Assembly (NCBI RefSeq): GCF_030272615.1 | Contig: NC_081410.1 | Coordinates: 222,139,415-222,203,414 of the forward strand | Origin: Cryptomeria japonica | Taxonomy: Eukaryota; Streptophyta; Pinopsida; Cupressales; Cupressaceae | Direction of reading: 5' to 3' | DNA length: 64,000 nucleotides | Shown here: piece by piece, positions 33,890 through 44,899 of the stretch | Layout: the number at the start of each line of letters is the position of its first letter | Numbering within the stretch: position 1 is the stretch's first letter | Translations under genes and position numbers: made by a program | The notes under the pieces: generated by a model | Told to the model about the DNA's origin: nothing | Seen by the model: the letters and a program-made list of their open reading frames with translations, nothing else | Database searches by the model: none

Positions 33890-36800
33890 CTAGATTGTAC
33901 CGGTGATATGATGCATTTGTTCTTCCATATCTTTTGACCTTGAATTAATGCCCCAGAGATTTCTTTCCTTAGAGAGATAAGATTATCTAACTTAGGACTG
34001 AGTTTGCACTTTAGCTCTCTAGCTTTTGCCTTTATCCTTTCCTTCTCTTTCTCTTTCTTCTCCAATTTTTCTTCAAATCCAGCAATTTCCTATTCAATAA
34101 CTAATATAGGTTCAGATGAACCAATGATATTAATAGCTATGTCATTAATCTCCTTTTGAACTTTGTTGATTTCTTTGTCAATATCCACTGCCAACAGATT
34201 TGTACTGCAAGTGTCTCTGTATAGTTCCTTAAACTCCATAATTGTTGTGCTCAGTGCTGGTAAAAGAGTATCACTATGTTTCATGCACTTCTTTATTGTT
34301 TCCTCAAAGAATTTCTCTTTTTCTTTTTCCATTTTCTCCTTGATTGTTTCTTCATTCATTTTATCAACTGTTAGTATATTGCCAGTAATATATTTAGACA
34401 TTGTGTCTAACTGACTCAAAGAAATGCTTATTATCTACATTGCATTCGGGTGCAATCAACTTAAGAATAGGAATTGTGTCATTAATTTCCTTATAGGCCA
34501 ATGCATTACAATCTGTTATTTTCTTTATTGAATCCAAAAGTACTACAGTCACATTGGTGGGTCTAAATTCTCTCAGTGAAGTACTGGATGTCTGCCCAAC
34601 TATCTTTACAATCTTAGTGCTTCCGATGTGAGTAACTTTACTTGTCTCGATCTCTGGTGGGTCAGTGTGTGTTTGCATATCCACTAGCAAAGGTTTTGGT
34701 TTCTTTGTGGTTACCGGTTTCACTATCTCAATGTGTCCCTGTGACTCTGTTGGTTTCTCTTCTTGTTTCACTATGTTATCTACTACCAGTATCTCCATTG
34801 GTTTTTCTTTATTCTCAACTACCAGTATCTTAGTTACTGTCTCTGCAGGTTTCTCTGTGCTTGCATTGGTATTGTTAGTAACCATTTCACTAACCAAGGG
34901 TTCCTCTGAATGCTTAGTTTGCTCTGCCTATACCCCAATCTCAATGTGTTATGCCTATGTTCCAACCTCAATATTATTTGTCAGTTGCTCAGTAGCAGCA
35001 TCTTTCTTTTCCTCTGTGCTTTCCTTATCAACTACAATGTTAACCTTCTGAGTGTCTATGTTCATAGTGTACAAAATTTAAGACTCAGGGTTTGTATCCA
35101 CATGTGGTGTATCCACATTTTCAATAGCAGGTGTACTATCAGTCTACACTGGTGGACTAATCAAAGGTGGTGGTAGGTTATCAGTTACTTTAAGTTTGGT
35201 AGTCCACCTACCTTGCCTTTCCCATTGTCTTTGTCCTTTTGATAGACTTTGAAAGTATTAGGTCTTTTCAGTTCTTCTTGTTTTTCTTTCTCAATAAAGA
35301 AGATATCCCATTCATCAGTTGTTTCTTCTAAAATTTCATTAACCCTGCTAGCCATTAGGTTCACATGTCGGTGTCTGCTTGCAAAAACTAACCTATTAGC
35401 TTCACTGATCAATTCATCAATTTCTTCAACAGGTTTGACCAGATGTACAGCTAGAAGTTTCTCAATTTTAATTTTCTTATCTATCTCCATAATTCCTAAC
35501 CTCTTAGAATCTAACCACCTATACAATTCACTAGGTAAATCATCTACAACTTCAATTAACACTTTCTTATATATGTAAAGATGTAGGAGGATGCTATTCT
35601 CTATAGTTTCTTTCTCTTCATTAATGAATGTATCATATAATTTTCTCACATTGGATAAGTTACTGTCATCGGTTATTTCATTCAGTAAGTTGTTCAATGG
35701 TGGTATAACATGTTGCTTCTTTTTCTTCTTTGGTGTCAACTTCTTTGCTGGTGGTCTCACTGCCTATTGCTTCTGCCTTGGTGTTCTTGTTTTCTTGGGA
35801 GGAGGAGAGGGTACCGGTGATGGTTTTCTCTTTCTATCTACTCTTTTGAATTTAGCAAGAATTTCACTATCTGATGATGTAACAACCGGTGAGAGATGAG
35901 CCTTCGTTTGTAATCATTCTAAGTCACTTTCTTTTATACCAATTATGTTCATGACATTTTCTTTTATTTCCTTAACCTGTTTGGAAGCACTTCTTATGTA
36001 TTTTTCTCTTCTCTTTCTTTGTTTCAATGTTTGAACATCACTTTCTATTGATTGTGCATTTCCAAAAACCTTTTCTTTCAGTTCTCTAGGGGCTTCTAGT
36101 AGGGCTTTGGCATAAGTGTCAATGATTTTTACATCTGCCTCATATCCCATTTCTGTTACCCATACAGTTCTAGGAAGAACTACCTCCATCCATATGTCAT
36201 CCTTCTTTATTACAAAACATATTTCGTTCTCATATTTATCTACAACACTTTGTGGTAATCTTTCTCTTGTTTTCATTTTTGCTTTGAATGTTTTGAAGTA
36301 ATTTGATATTGTTATCCTTATTTGTCCCCATACCGGTGAAGATATCTAACTGTTGTTTGCCTACCGGTATATCATAACCAAAGTATTTCTTACCAATATC
36401 AGGAACCTATTTTGTAAGATACAACATTAGACACACCGAGAGATTGCCAAAACGAAAAGTACCTTTCTTGTCTCCTTTGATCTTTTTCATATTATCTATT
36501 AACTCATCCTTCAACCACTCACATACATCTATCTTTGCATCATTGTTGACCATATCATATGCACTTTTAATACAAAGGTTGGAAACAGAGTTGAGTTGGT
36601 TTGCATGGGTGGCCTTATAACCTAAAATCATACTTGTGAATCTAACATTCACATCTTTTACATCATTCACTCTCAGGGATCTGCTATCATAGGTTTCTCC
36701 TTTTAATGTCATGACAGTGTTATTAGGAACCTTTTTAGTTTCATCTGGCCTGCTACCAGTGGAGGGTAAGCCAGTCACTGCCCTAACTACTTCCTTAGTG

Positions 36801-37187
36801 ATTTTACAAACAAAGTCTAGCCAAAAGAATTTACCACTCTACTAAGCACAATCCTTACTACCTCCTTAATAAATTTGGGATGTCAAGGATTTCCACAAAA
36901 CCTAAAGTTTCAATAACCTTATGTTCGGGTTTCACAATTCCACTTTCATCACAAATAAATTTTTTATACATTTTCAATATTTCCTCTGAACCTAATTCCT
37001 CAATATGGCAATGTATATAGATTCTAGGGTCTTCAGCATATGCAACACCTTTTGGAATTTTTGAAAAATCTCCTAGGGTATCATCTTGTTTTTCTATCTC
37101 GAGGATAATCTTGAAAATGGGCCTAGGGTGTTTAACTACTTCCACAACAGTAGGGTTTGCAATAAATTCTGGACCAGAGGAAGCCAT
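33890..37187 (-). pseudogene. Element C accessory frame, about 1,100 codons
   Basis: Starts at an ATG in a plant-like context (ATGGCTTCC, 37,187) and is read in pieces 37,187-36,858, 36,778-36,407, 36,276-35,914, 35,760-35,185, 34,897-34,394 and 34,419-33,890. The N-terminal half looks globular. The block DKKGTFRFGNLSVCLMLYL (about 36,450) resembles VDRPFGWYSLLMHLFLF of the E accessory protein, and MA(S/P) starts both. A basic cluster KKLTPKKKKK lies near 35,735, nuclear-localisation-like, in the same relative place as in E and B. The C-terminal half is Thr/Ser/Lys-rich, then strongly coiled. It has several stops. I do not know its function. It replaces pol in this Copia-type element. Confidence 0.6.
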
Positions 37188-37329
37188 TGATAAATACCTT
37201 AATGTACCTGATAGGTTTGAATGCTTGAAATAACTTGCTTCACTTCTCGCTAAGGATGCCTCCACTTGAATTTTTGTGCTCTCTGAAAGTTTGAATGCTC
37301 GGTGAATGAAAAAGAAATAAAATCACTGA

Positions 37330-37337
37330 TTTATAAT
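37330..37337 (-). promoter_or_regulatory. TATA-like box upstream of the C accessory frame
   Basis: Minus-strand ACATTATAAATCAG, about 145 bp before the ATG at 37,187. It suggests the accessory frame may have its own promoter inside element C. Confidence 0.45.
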
Positions 37338-37488
37338 GTCTTTTCCTCCAACAACTACAATAAATGTTTGCCAGTTAAGTGAAACTTAACACATCTGCCG
37401 GTTAGAGAAAAAATCCATCTTCTCACCAACAATCGAGGGTAAACTTGCATGATTTTCAACTTGTTGCAATACCCCCAAGGGTTACTTT

Positions 37489-37700
37489 TCAGTTGGATGA
37501 AGAGTCTCCTGTATGTGGAGTAATACTTTGTTCTATTGGTGAAAGAATAGTCTCATCAACATTCTGATCTGTCTTTCTAATCCATTGTCTTGAAAATTCT
37601 TTCTTTACCTCATCAACCTTCTCTTTGCCTTTCAAACTAGATCCTTTATTATTTGCCAGTGAAGTCTTGCTTCTACAAAATTTTGCAATATGTCCAATCT
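37489..37700 (-). pseudogene. Copia gag zinc-knuckle fragment of element C
   Basis: Minus-strand reading from the D junction gives NKIGHIAKFCRSKTS, the second half of a CCHC knuckle (normally CxxCNKxGHIAxxC) as found at the end of Copia gag. The first two cysteines are beyond the junction with element D. It continues KGSSLKGKEKVDEVKKEF and stops at 37,489-37,491. It supports the assignment of element C to Copia and shows that D entered its gag. Confidence 0.7.
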
Positions 37701-38704
37701 TGTTGAAGAGGGGAGAAAGATGGAAGAAGAATGAAGGGGTAAAAGGAGGTTAGAATGCAAATAAACCAAACAATGACACAAATTGAATGCAAACAACCAA
37801 CTTTATACCTTGTCTTTCACCTCTCCCTCGGATTGAGCTTGATGAAGTGGATGATGAAGATGCGCCCTTGATGGTCCACTTGATGTGCTCCTTGCTTGAT
37901 GTGGATGTGGATTGCTCTCCAAATGCACAATGAAATTATGTTTGGATTGGATTTGGATGATGAGGATGAATGAGATGAATTGGATTAGATGAGAGGATAT
38001 TTGGGAATTATGAGGGTATGATAGGAAGAAGATAGAAGAGAAATGGGCAGCATGACAATGTATGAGAAGTGGATGATTTGTGAAGAGAATAGGCTCTAAT
38101 TTATAGATTGGAGAAGGCCAATGGAGGGCCAAAATTGATTTGATCATGAAGGGTCGAGATTGATTTGAGATAGAAGGCATGGATCAAGGGTGCCTTGGGA
38201 AAATAAACAGGAATATAAAATTTCTTGAGAAGAGGGGGGAAAGGAAATTTGAATTCAAAATGAGGAATTCAAAATTCCAAAATAAGGATGCATTGAGGGA
38301 TTAAAAAAAATAGAATTTATTTGAGAGGCTCAAAGTTGATGTGACATGAGTGGGAATTAAAAATTGAGGGATAATGATAAGCATGATTATGAGAGATTCC
38401 AGAAGGATTAATTAGGCTAATCAGATTTAAAAAAGTGATTTGTAGGAATCACATGACTAGGTTAATTAATTAGAATTAATTAACTGAGTGGATTTAGAGG
38501 AAATGATTATTGGAGGGGACTTTAGAGGAATATGGGAATAATTAATTTATTTTATAAATTAATTATTGGACAATAGTGACAAAATTAATTAAATTAGATT
38601 TAATTGATTCTGAGAGGAATAAGGATAAAACAATTATATTAATTAATTATGTTAATAGGCTTAAATTAATTAAATATTAATTTAATTAATTTTAGGTGTC
38701 TACA
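37701..38704 (-). repeat. 3' LTR of element D
   Basis: 1,004 bp, minus-strand TGTAGACACC ... CTTCAACA. The first 400 bp are rich in TTAATTAATT, followed by a TATA box and transcribed-type sequence. The left end splits the Copia zinc knuckle of element C (plus-strand TGTTGAAGAGGGG). AATCT at 37,696-37,700 is the candidate target copy. Confidence 0.78.
38099..38106 (-). promoter_or_regulatory. TATA box of element D LTR
   Basis: Minus-strand CAATCTATAAATTAG in the middle of the LTR, the expected promoter for the element RNA. Confidence 0.6.
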
Positions 38705-38718
38705 TTTTTCCCCTCTTT
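38705..38718 (-). promoter_or_regulatory. Polypurine tract of element D
   Basis: Minus-strand AAAGAGGGGAAAAA directly before TGTAGACACC. Confidence 0.85.
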
Positions 38719-40098
38719 GATATGGCCTCGTGAAATGATGTTATATCAAAGAAGAATAAAACATAGTGGAAGAAAAGGATAAGGACTAGTAGCATGATGC
38801 CCCAGTCATGAGATCAAGAAAAGGATAAGTAGTAGTAGCATGATGCCCTAGTTATGAGATGAGGAAGAATGATGAGGAGAAAGGATGATGAGGAAGCAGT
38901 GGTATGCCCCCTCGAGAGGACATGTGAGTTTCAAGAATATGGGTGTGCTCTCAAAAGGAATTAGGAGAATAAGTGATGAAAAGATGAAGATAATGAAAGA
39001 GGGAAGTAGGATGAGTTGGAGAGTTGTGAATGAAATGAGGCAAAGAAATGATAAATGGATTGGATTTCTTGTTGAACAAGTATAGAGAGTAAACCTAGAT
39101 TTGATATTGTCATGGATAGTCTACACCACTGATTATAAGAACTAGGATGATATGAAAATCTGAGGCGTGGACTGACGCTCAGTCAAACAGGAATGCCTTG
39201 CACACAATCATGCAAGTGTTGATAAACACTAATGCAAGGTTGTCGGTTCGTACAAGGAATACCTTCAAACACACCATGCCATGAAAACTATGCCCCATTA
39301 TACACCAGACAAGACATACCAAGATATAGGATGATCAAGGCAGTCCTGAACAAGCATAGTCCTGGGACACAAGATGAAAACAAAGTGAAAAGCTCAAGCA
39401 TGCAAACAACATGCACATGACCAACTGACATCTCTTGCCAAGAGTAGGATATGGATTTGGATAAGCTGTCGAACTACGGATGGAGGTATCCCGATGGGTG
39501 GGTGATGGATTGATTGATGGATGACAAAAGACACATTGGATGTGCAAGATCTGTAGATGAGAGGATTGCCACTTGGATTTTATTATCAAAGGATGGATGG
39601 GTGCTTGGATTAGGCACAAGTCAATGCGAGCTCGGGTAGATGGGGAAAGCTCAGTTTGATGGATTGGATAGGATTGGAAGAAGGATAAATGATTAGATAG
39701 GATGAAAAGGGGGATGGATGATTGAATAGGATCGGACTGGGGATGGGATTAATGATTGAACTTGAAGAGATGGAGAATATGATTGGATAAGACAGGATTG
39801 GATTGGATGGGGTGGATTGGTGGATAGGATTTGATTGAATGGAACCAATGACAAGGGAGAACCAAGGATTGGTAAGAGGATAGATGGATGAGGGATTTGT
39901 TTGGATAGGAGATGGAGGGAATAAGTAGATGGATATGGATAGGAAATGGAGGAATAAAGGATGGAGGGTAGGGTGATGGAGACCCAAGGAATATGTTGCA
40001 AAGAAGTGCAATGCCCCACACTAGAGGTAGTGTAATTAAGGATGCAAGGATGGTGGGTAAAGATGTATGAGGTAGAAGGATAGTGTGTAATTGATATG
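38719..40098 (-). other. Element D internal, noncoding
   Basis: Sequence between the polypurine tract and the E insertion. It has GA-rich blocks (38,750-39,090) and GGATTGGAT-type runs (39,650-39,860) like those at 63,240-63,720, which supports that 38,719-40,098 and 60,621-64,000 belong to the same element. No gene is supported. Confidence 0.6.
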
Positions 40099-40933
40099 TG
40101 TTGTTCTCAAAATCTGATTCCCCTTCAATGCCTTTAATAATATAATCTAAAATGGGTGCCAAGAAGGCATCAAGGATGAAAGAATTTTGGAGACAACATA
40201 TGACAAGGTTTGGTTAGACCTTCTACACTTTGGGCTCTTCCTTAAGCCCAGGTGGGTATACCTTCTGTGAATTGAATCCACACTCTTAAGCAACAAATCC
40301 ACAGCAAACCAGTCCAGAAAACCAGTGGATTTGTTCACCTTAAAAACAATTGAAAACAAAGAGGGAAACAATACTCAATTTCAACATATTTGATCGACAA
40401 CAAATGCAATAAAGGCCTCAGATTAATACCAGTGCTTTATCCAAGGTTACAGAGTCACTCAAACTCAAATAAAACTCCTGAAATGAGGTACCTCTATACT
40501 TCCCATCAACTCAGCTTCCATTTATCCCTGTAAATGCCTAACATCGACGAGGATCTAATCACTTCAAAATGAACTATGGTCCTCCAATCCAAAGTTTCTC
40601 CTAAAGTATTTACCGGTAGAGTGGTCGTGCATATTTAATTTCCCTCCTAAAGAGAAAAGCTAGAAACACCCATACTGAGATTGCCTTACAATTCCATTCA
40701 AACAGAAAAAAAATCCTAGACTATTCTGAATGAAACAAAGTAAATAAACTTAAGGACAAGTTTGAAGACAACACACAGCTTTACTCAAAATTGATGGTCT
40801 GTATATTAATATTCATTTGAAAAATTTCTACAAAAGTCTGATTCTCCATTAATCTTTGGAAAAGCGCAGAGAATTTTTCTGCAGCGTTTTCTTACAAAAA
40901 TTTGTGATCCCTTTCTCTCTAGTCCTGGTATCC

Positions 40934-40941
40934 ATTTATAA
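40934..40941 (-). promoter_or_regulatory. TATA box, element E 3' LTR
   Basis: Minus-strand TTGTTATAAATGG between the accessory frame stop (41,067) and the LTR end. It puts the accessory frame in U3. Confidence 0.65.
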
Positions 40942-41066
40942 CAATATGGATGCACAAAGCTTCGGACTTCTTTGAGGAAAGTTTGTTACAATTACTTCAA
41001 AAATTGAAGAAGTTACAATTTCGGTTATGCGCTCTTTTCAGCTTCTTCAGCAGTCTGTTGGACAGG

Positions 41067-44000
41067 TTATTCAGTTGCAACCTCCTCTGGCTTTTCAGGG
41101 ACGTTCTCTAACTGCTCCGGATCTCGAGTGGAATATTTAATTCCCCACTCACCATACGTCTCCTCGGTCGGCCATACAAAATTAATCACATCACTTTTAA
41201 CCTTAGTCAACCTTTTCCAAGAATTCCTTAGTTTGTTGACTTCTGAGTTAAGAAAACTGTAATGTGATTTAATTCTCTCTATTTCCTGTATGGTTATAAC
41301 AAAAAATGAGGTGTCATCCAGATCAATAATTCCCTTGACCCTTGCTGACAATTTAACATTTATCTCATTGAGCCATATCTGTTTGTCTTTCAGTTGATCT
41401 GGGTTAGCAAAAATTCCTGGGAGTAATTCACACACCTGATCAGTGTATTCCTTTTTAAGCAATTTAACCCTTCTTTCCACATTATCCACCTCTGTCGCCA
41501 ATTGCAATAAACTCTTAGTAATATCAGAAGTGGATTTGATAATAGGGTTAGCTCTTGCTTCATCACAGGAAACACACATGAACTCTAAATCCTGCTCCCT
41601 AGGCCTCCATCTGTCAAAAATGGGTGTCAATATGACTTTATCTCTTATCAATTCAGTCCATATCTCCATGACTTTTCCTACACTATTGTGAAGGAGTGAA
41701 GCATTTATAGTGTCTGCAAAACTGGAGACTGTGGCCTTGATCTTTTCTTCATACTTCCCTGCATAATAGGCCTGAGCTTGCTTAAGACTCTCCAATTCTT
41801 GGGGAGTTATCTCTATCATCTGAGAGCTGGAAGGTGCAGGAGATGGTGGGAGCTCAATAATGGGGCTAGTAGGGGGAGGTCTTGCAGGAGAAGAGGTGAT
41901 CATTAATGTTGAAGATTCACCTTGTTGACGTTGTCCTGCTAATTGGCTCTGCAATCTGGCAATAATACTCTCCTTGCCTCTTATTTCCTCCTTGGCACTG
42001 TCATAAGCCTTCAAGACTGTTTCCAATTTGAGCTGGAGAGCCTCTTTTTCTTTAGCATCCTTCTCAGCTACTGCAACACTAAATTTGGCAGTCTCCAAGA
42101 CCGTGCTAGCAGCCTCTACTACCCCTGTGCTTTCTACTCTCCTGACCATCAATCCGCCAATGTGACTTGTCCCTGTGGTGTCTTTACCCTTCTTGTCCTC
42201 ATTTCTCTTAAGGGACCACATGACTAGGGCAGCATTGTCTTTACTGAATGTAACCCCTTCCATGGGTTTGGTTTCTTTCCTCACTGCATCCAGCACCAGA
42301 GCATCAGCAATATTCCATTCTGGCAAAATGAGTACTCCAGCTTGTGCTATTAACTCTCTCCCCTACTCAGGAGTGATGGTTTTGAATTCTTCCATCATCT
42401 CCTGTTTTATTTCTTCCTCCACCGAGGCTGGATCTTTATTTAGTTTTTTTGCCTTTCTTGTTTCACATCTAGCGTTATACTTATCTATATGTTGTTTCCA
42501 TATAAACTGCATGAATGCTTCAGATGTTACAAAACTATCATCTGCTAGAAAAGCACTAGTGGCCTTCTTTATCTCAGGATCCCATTCCTGGCCTTTGAGT
42601 TCAGTCGAGGTGATGTCCATTTGTGCTTCAGTGGGTTCTTCTGGCATCCCTTCTTCCACTTCATCATATGTATACGCAATTTCCCCCAAACTGCCCAACT
42701 GAGAGAGGTATTCAGTTGCTACTTGTTCATCTCCAATGTGGAGAGGGGATTGGGATGGGGAATATAGGGGTGTATCTGATTGCACTTCCTTCCCCACCCT
42801 CTGCTTCTTTGGGCTGTCTTGGATATCAATGACTTCATGTGCTTTCCTCTTCTCTTTAGATGAAGAGGGTTCCCTTGTAACAGACACCAACACACTGTAA
42901 CCTGCTTTCTTATGCAGGGTATAATCACCAGGAGGGATGGCTTTAGTAGGAGCTGATTTCCCCAAAATCATTCTTGCTTTCTCAGGGTTGTTTTTAATTA
43001 CAACTTCCCTTTTCTCCTTTATTGTCTGCATCACATCCTCAAAACAAATAATCAAAAATTTTATCTTTTCTTCCAATGGGAAGAAGCTAGACAATGGGTC
43101 ATAGCTAGCATCAAATTGATGCACAAAATCCAGGGCCTTCCTGTAAGCTACCCATTTTTCTTTCCTCAACTCCTGTTCATCCAAATCAAATTCATTCCTG
43201 ATGAGGTCTTCAGGAAAGTGGAATTGATGGGGCCTACCTCTGCATGCTACTTTCTTCCGGAATACACCATTGAAGAAGTCCTCCGGGTCAGCACATCTTG
43301 ACACTGCAGTGGACAAATGGTAGGGTTTGAGGAAATCCTCCAAACATTTCCATCCGCCCTTGGTGATTACAAATTGGTGGGCTACTGTAGCTGTAGGGAA
43401 AATAGTCCCTTTACCTCGGCCTGTTAACTCTGCCTCTTGCAAGTCACCAATTTGTCTGAGAATCTCAGCTATTCCCACTTTGAGGGGGACCTGGTATGGT
43501 AACAAAAATGGGGTGCCTCTGAAACCAAAGACCCTAAACACTGTGGACACTGGATATAAATACATATCACCCCAGTTATGAACAATCTTGACATTCTCTG
43601 CGAATTCTTTTGGTCTTAAGAATTCCAGAAGAACCTTGGGGACTCGTGGATTGTCAGAACAAAGAAGGGTCCTTATCTTGGATGCAAAGTATTTATCAAA
43701 CTTTAGAAAGCTTGCATCCTCTCTATCCCATGACAATACGGTACTCCATAATTGTACTGGCATCTTCTCTCCGTCCTTTTCTTTTACCAGATCCATTCCA
43801 CTGGCAAAATAATCTCCACCTTTGAAGAGGAAGAGGTGCATCAATAGTGAATACCACCCAAATGGCCTATCCACCTTCCCATTCTTTATCCCCATCAGTC
43901 CTCCATGGATAGCATCAGCAATATAGGAGGCATACTCAAATGTAATAGCAAGAGAAGGATTCAAAATTTGAACAATCATTAACAGATAATGATTTGGTAT

Positions 44001-44669
44001 ATTAGATTCAGCATCCTCTCCTAGAACTTGGCAAAGTGCCCAGTACATCCCTTTTGCCCTTAAGGTAAACATACTTAGTGAAAAGGGCTCTTGTGTATTG
44101 GGCCCTACAACTGCTAACCCTCCCACTTTCAGAAAAAGTTCTTTGAGAGGCCCATTCCTGAGATGAGTCCTCTGTGCCTTGTATACCTGAGTTAATTGTG
44201 TGAAGTTTATATGCTCCAGGAAATTGGTAAACTCACTAAGCCCAAATGCTTTTCTCAGCTCTTCTGCATTTATCTCTACAAGGGTTTTTCCATTCACATC
44301 TCGGATACACCTGGTAACTGAATCATAATTTAAAGCCATCTGGGTTAACAAATCTGTATCCATGAACACCCCTGGGACTACCAATTTCCCAACATCTAGT
44401 TCCCAAATGCTATTTTGAGGAGCTGGAGAATTCCTCATTCCAAAACCGATTTTAAATAACCCCAACCCAGACAGCCCAACCTGTGGGTCTCTTAACCAAT
44501 TACCCTTATCATACAATCCTTCTCCAATCTTCAGTCGGGGAGCCCTGGGTACTAATTCTTTGGCCTTAGATGCCTGGTTGGTTGACAGCGTCAACTGCTC
44601 TAAGAAGTCATCACACACACTTCTTTCAAGATAATCAATTTTACCAGAAAATTCCCTTTTAGGAGCCAT
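41067..44669 (-). pseudogene. Element E U3 accessory frame, 3' LTR copy
   Basis: From ATG 44,669 (MAPKREFSG; an upstream in-frame extension to 44,732 is less likely) the frame spans 1,200 codons to 41,067, broken by one TAG at 42,363-42,365. The 5' LTR copy has CAG there. Residues 1 to about 580 look globular, with no transmembrane segment or family I recognise. A block near 119-143 (TRCIRDVNG, then AEELRKAFG) recurs in element B. Residues about 607-626 carry a bipartite nuclear-localisation-like cluster (KRKAHEVIDIQDSPKKQR). Residues about 856-911 form a coiled coil, followed by a Pro/Ser-rich tract and a C-terminal helical region. The stop is a C-to-T change in a CAG (CHG) context. It lies downstream of the hairpin region. 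Function unknown. Confidence 0.8.
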
Positions 44670-44899
44670 TTGCAATACAACCGGATAAATATTACTTCTG
44701 AAACTATTTATGCTATATGAGAACAACTTCACGTATCACAACACAAGAACGGCTGCAAAATAAGAAAAACCTGATGCTTGCTCGAAGAAATTCGCTCTGC
44801 AACCAATTCGCCTTCTCTGTATTTGTAAAAGATAACTCTGCGTTTGCCTCCTCTGCAAAATCCTTTTAAGAGGTATCCTTACTTAGTTGTTAGGAAATC

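Larger units (their letters stand above)
32775..37700 (-). mobile_element. Copia-type element C carrying an accessory frame, no pol
   Basis: Minus-strand element. From the right it starts with a Copia-like gag zinc-knuckle fragment (37,700-37,489), then a TATA box, an accessory frame of about 1,100 codons, a polypurine tract and a 3' LTR (33,590-32,775). No protease, integrase, reverse transcriptase or RNase H is present, so it is non-autonomous. Its 5' end is cut by element D at 37,701. GGAAT at 32,770-32,774 is the candidate target-site duplication in element B. Confidence 0.75.
37701..40098 (-). mobile_element. Element D, 3' part (LTR and 3' internal)
   Basis: Minus-strand LTR element with a 3' LTR at 37,701-38,704, polypurine tract and 1.4 kb of internal sequence, interrupted at 40,098 by element E and resuming at 60,621. 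LTR start TGTAGACACC after a GGGGAAAAA tract is characteristic of plant Gypsy/Tat-type elements. No pol is found in either part, so it is probably a non-autonomous derivative. Confidence 0.7.

Noticed and set aside
37489-37700. Zinc-knuckle fragment as part of a host gene
   Set aside because: The NKIGHIAKFC context and the matching Copia polypurine tract and LTR downstream fit Copia gag better.
37803-38180. Open frame of 125 codons in the D LTR
   Set aside because: Low-complexity His/Ser/Ile-rich reading of a transcribed LTR region with no conserved motif.
42175-42702. Plus-strand open frame of 175 codons (and its twin at 56,030-56,557)
   Set aside because: It is the antisense of the accessory frame, rich in Ser and Leu as expected for a mirror frame, and has no domain of its own.
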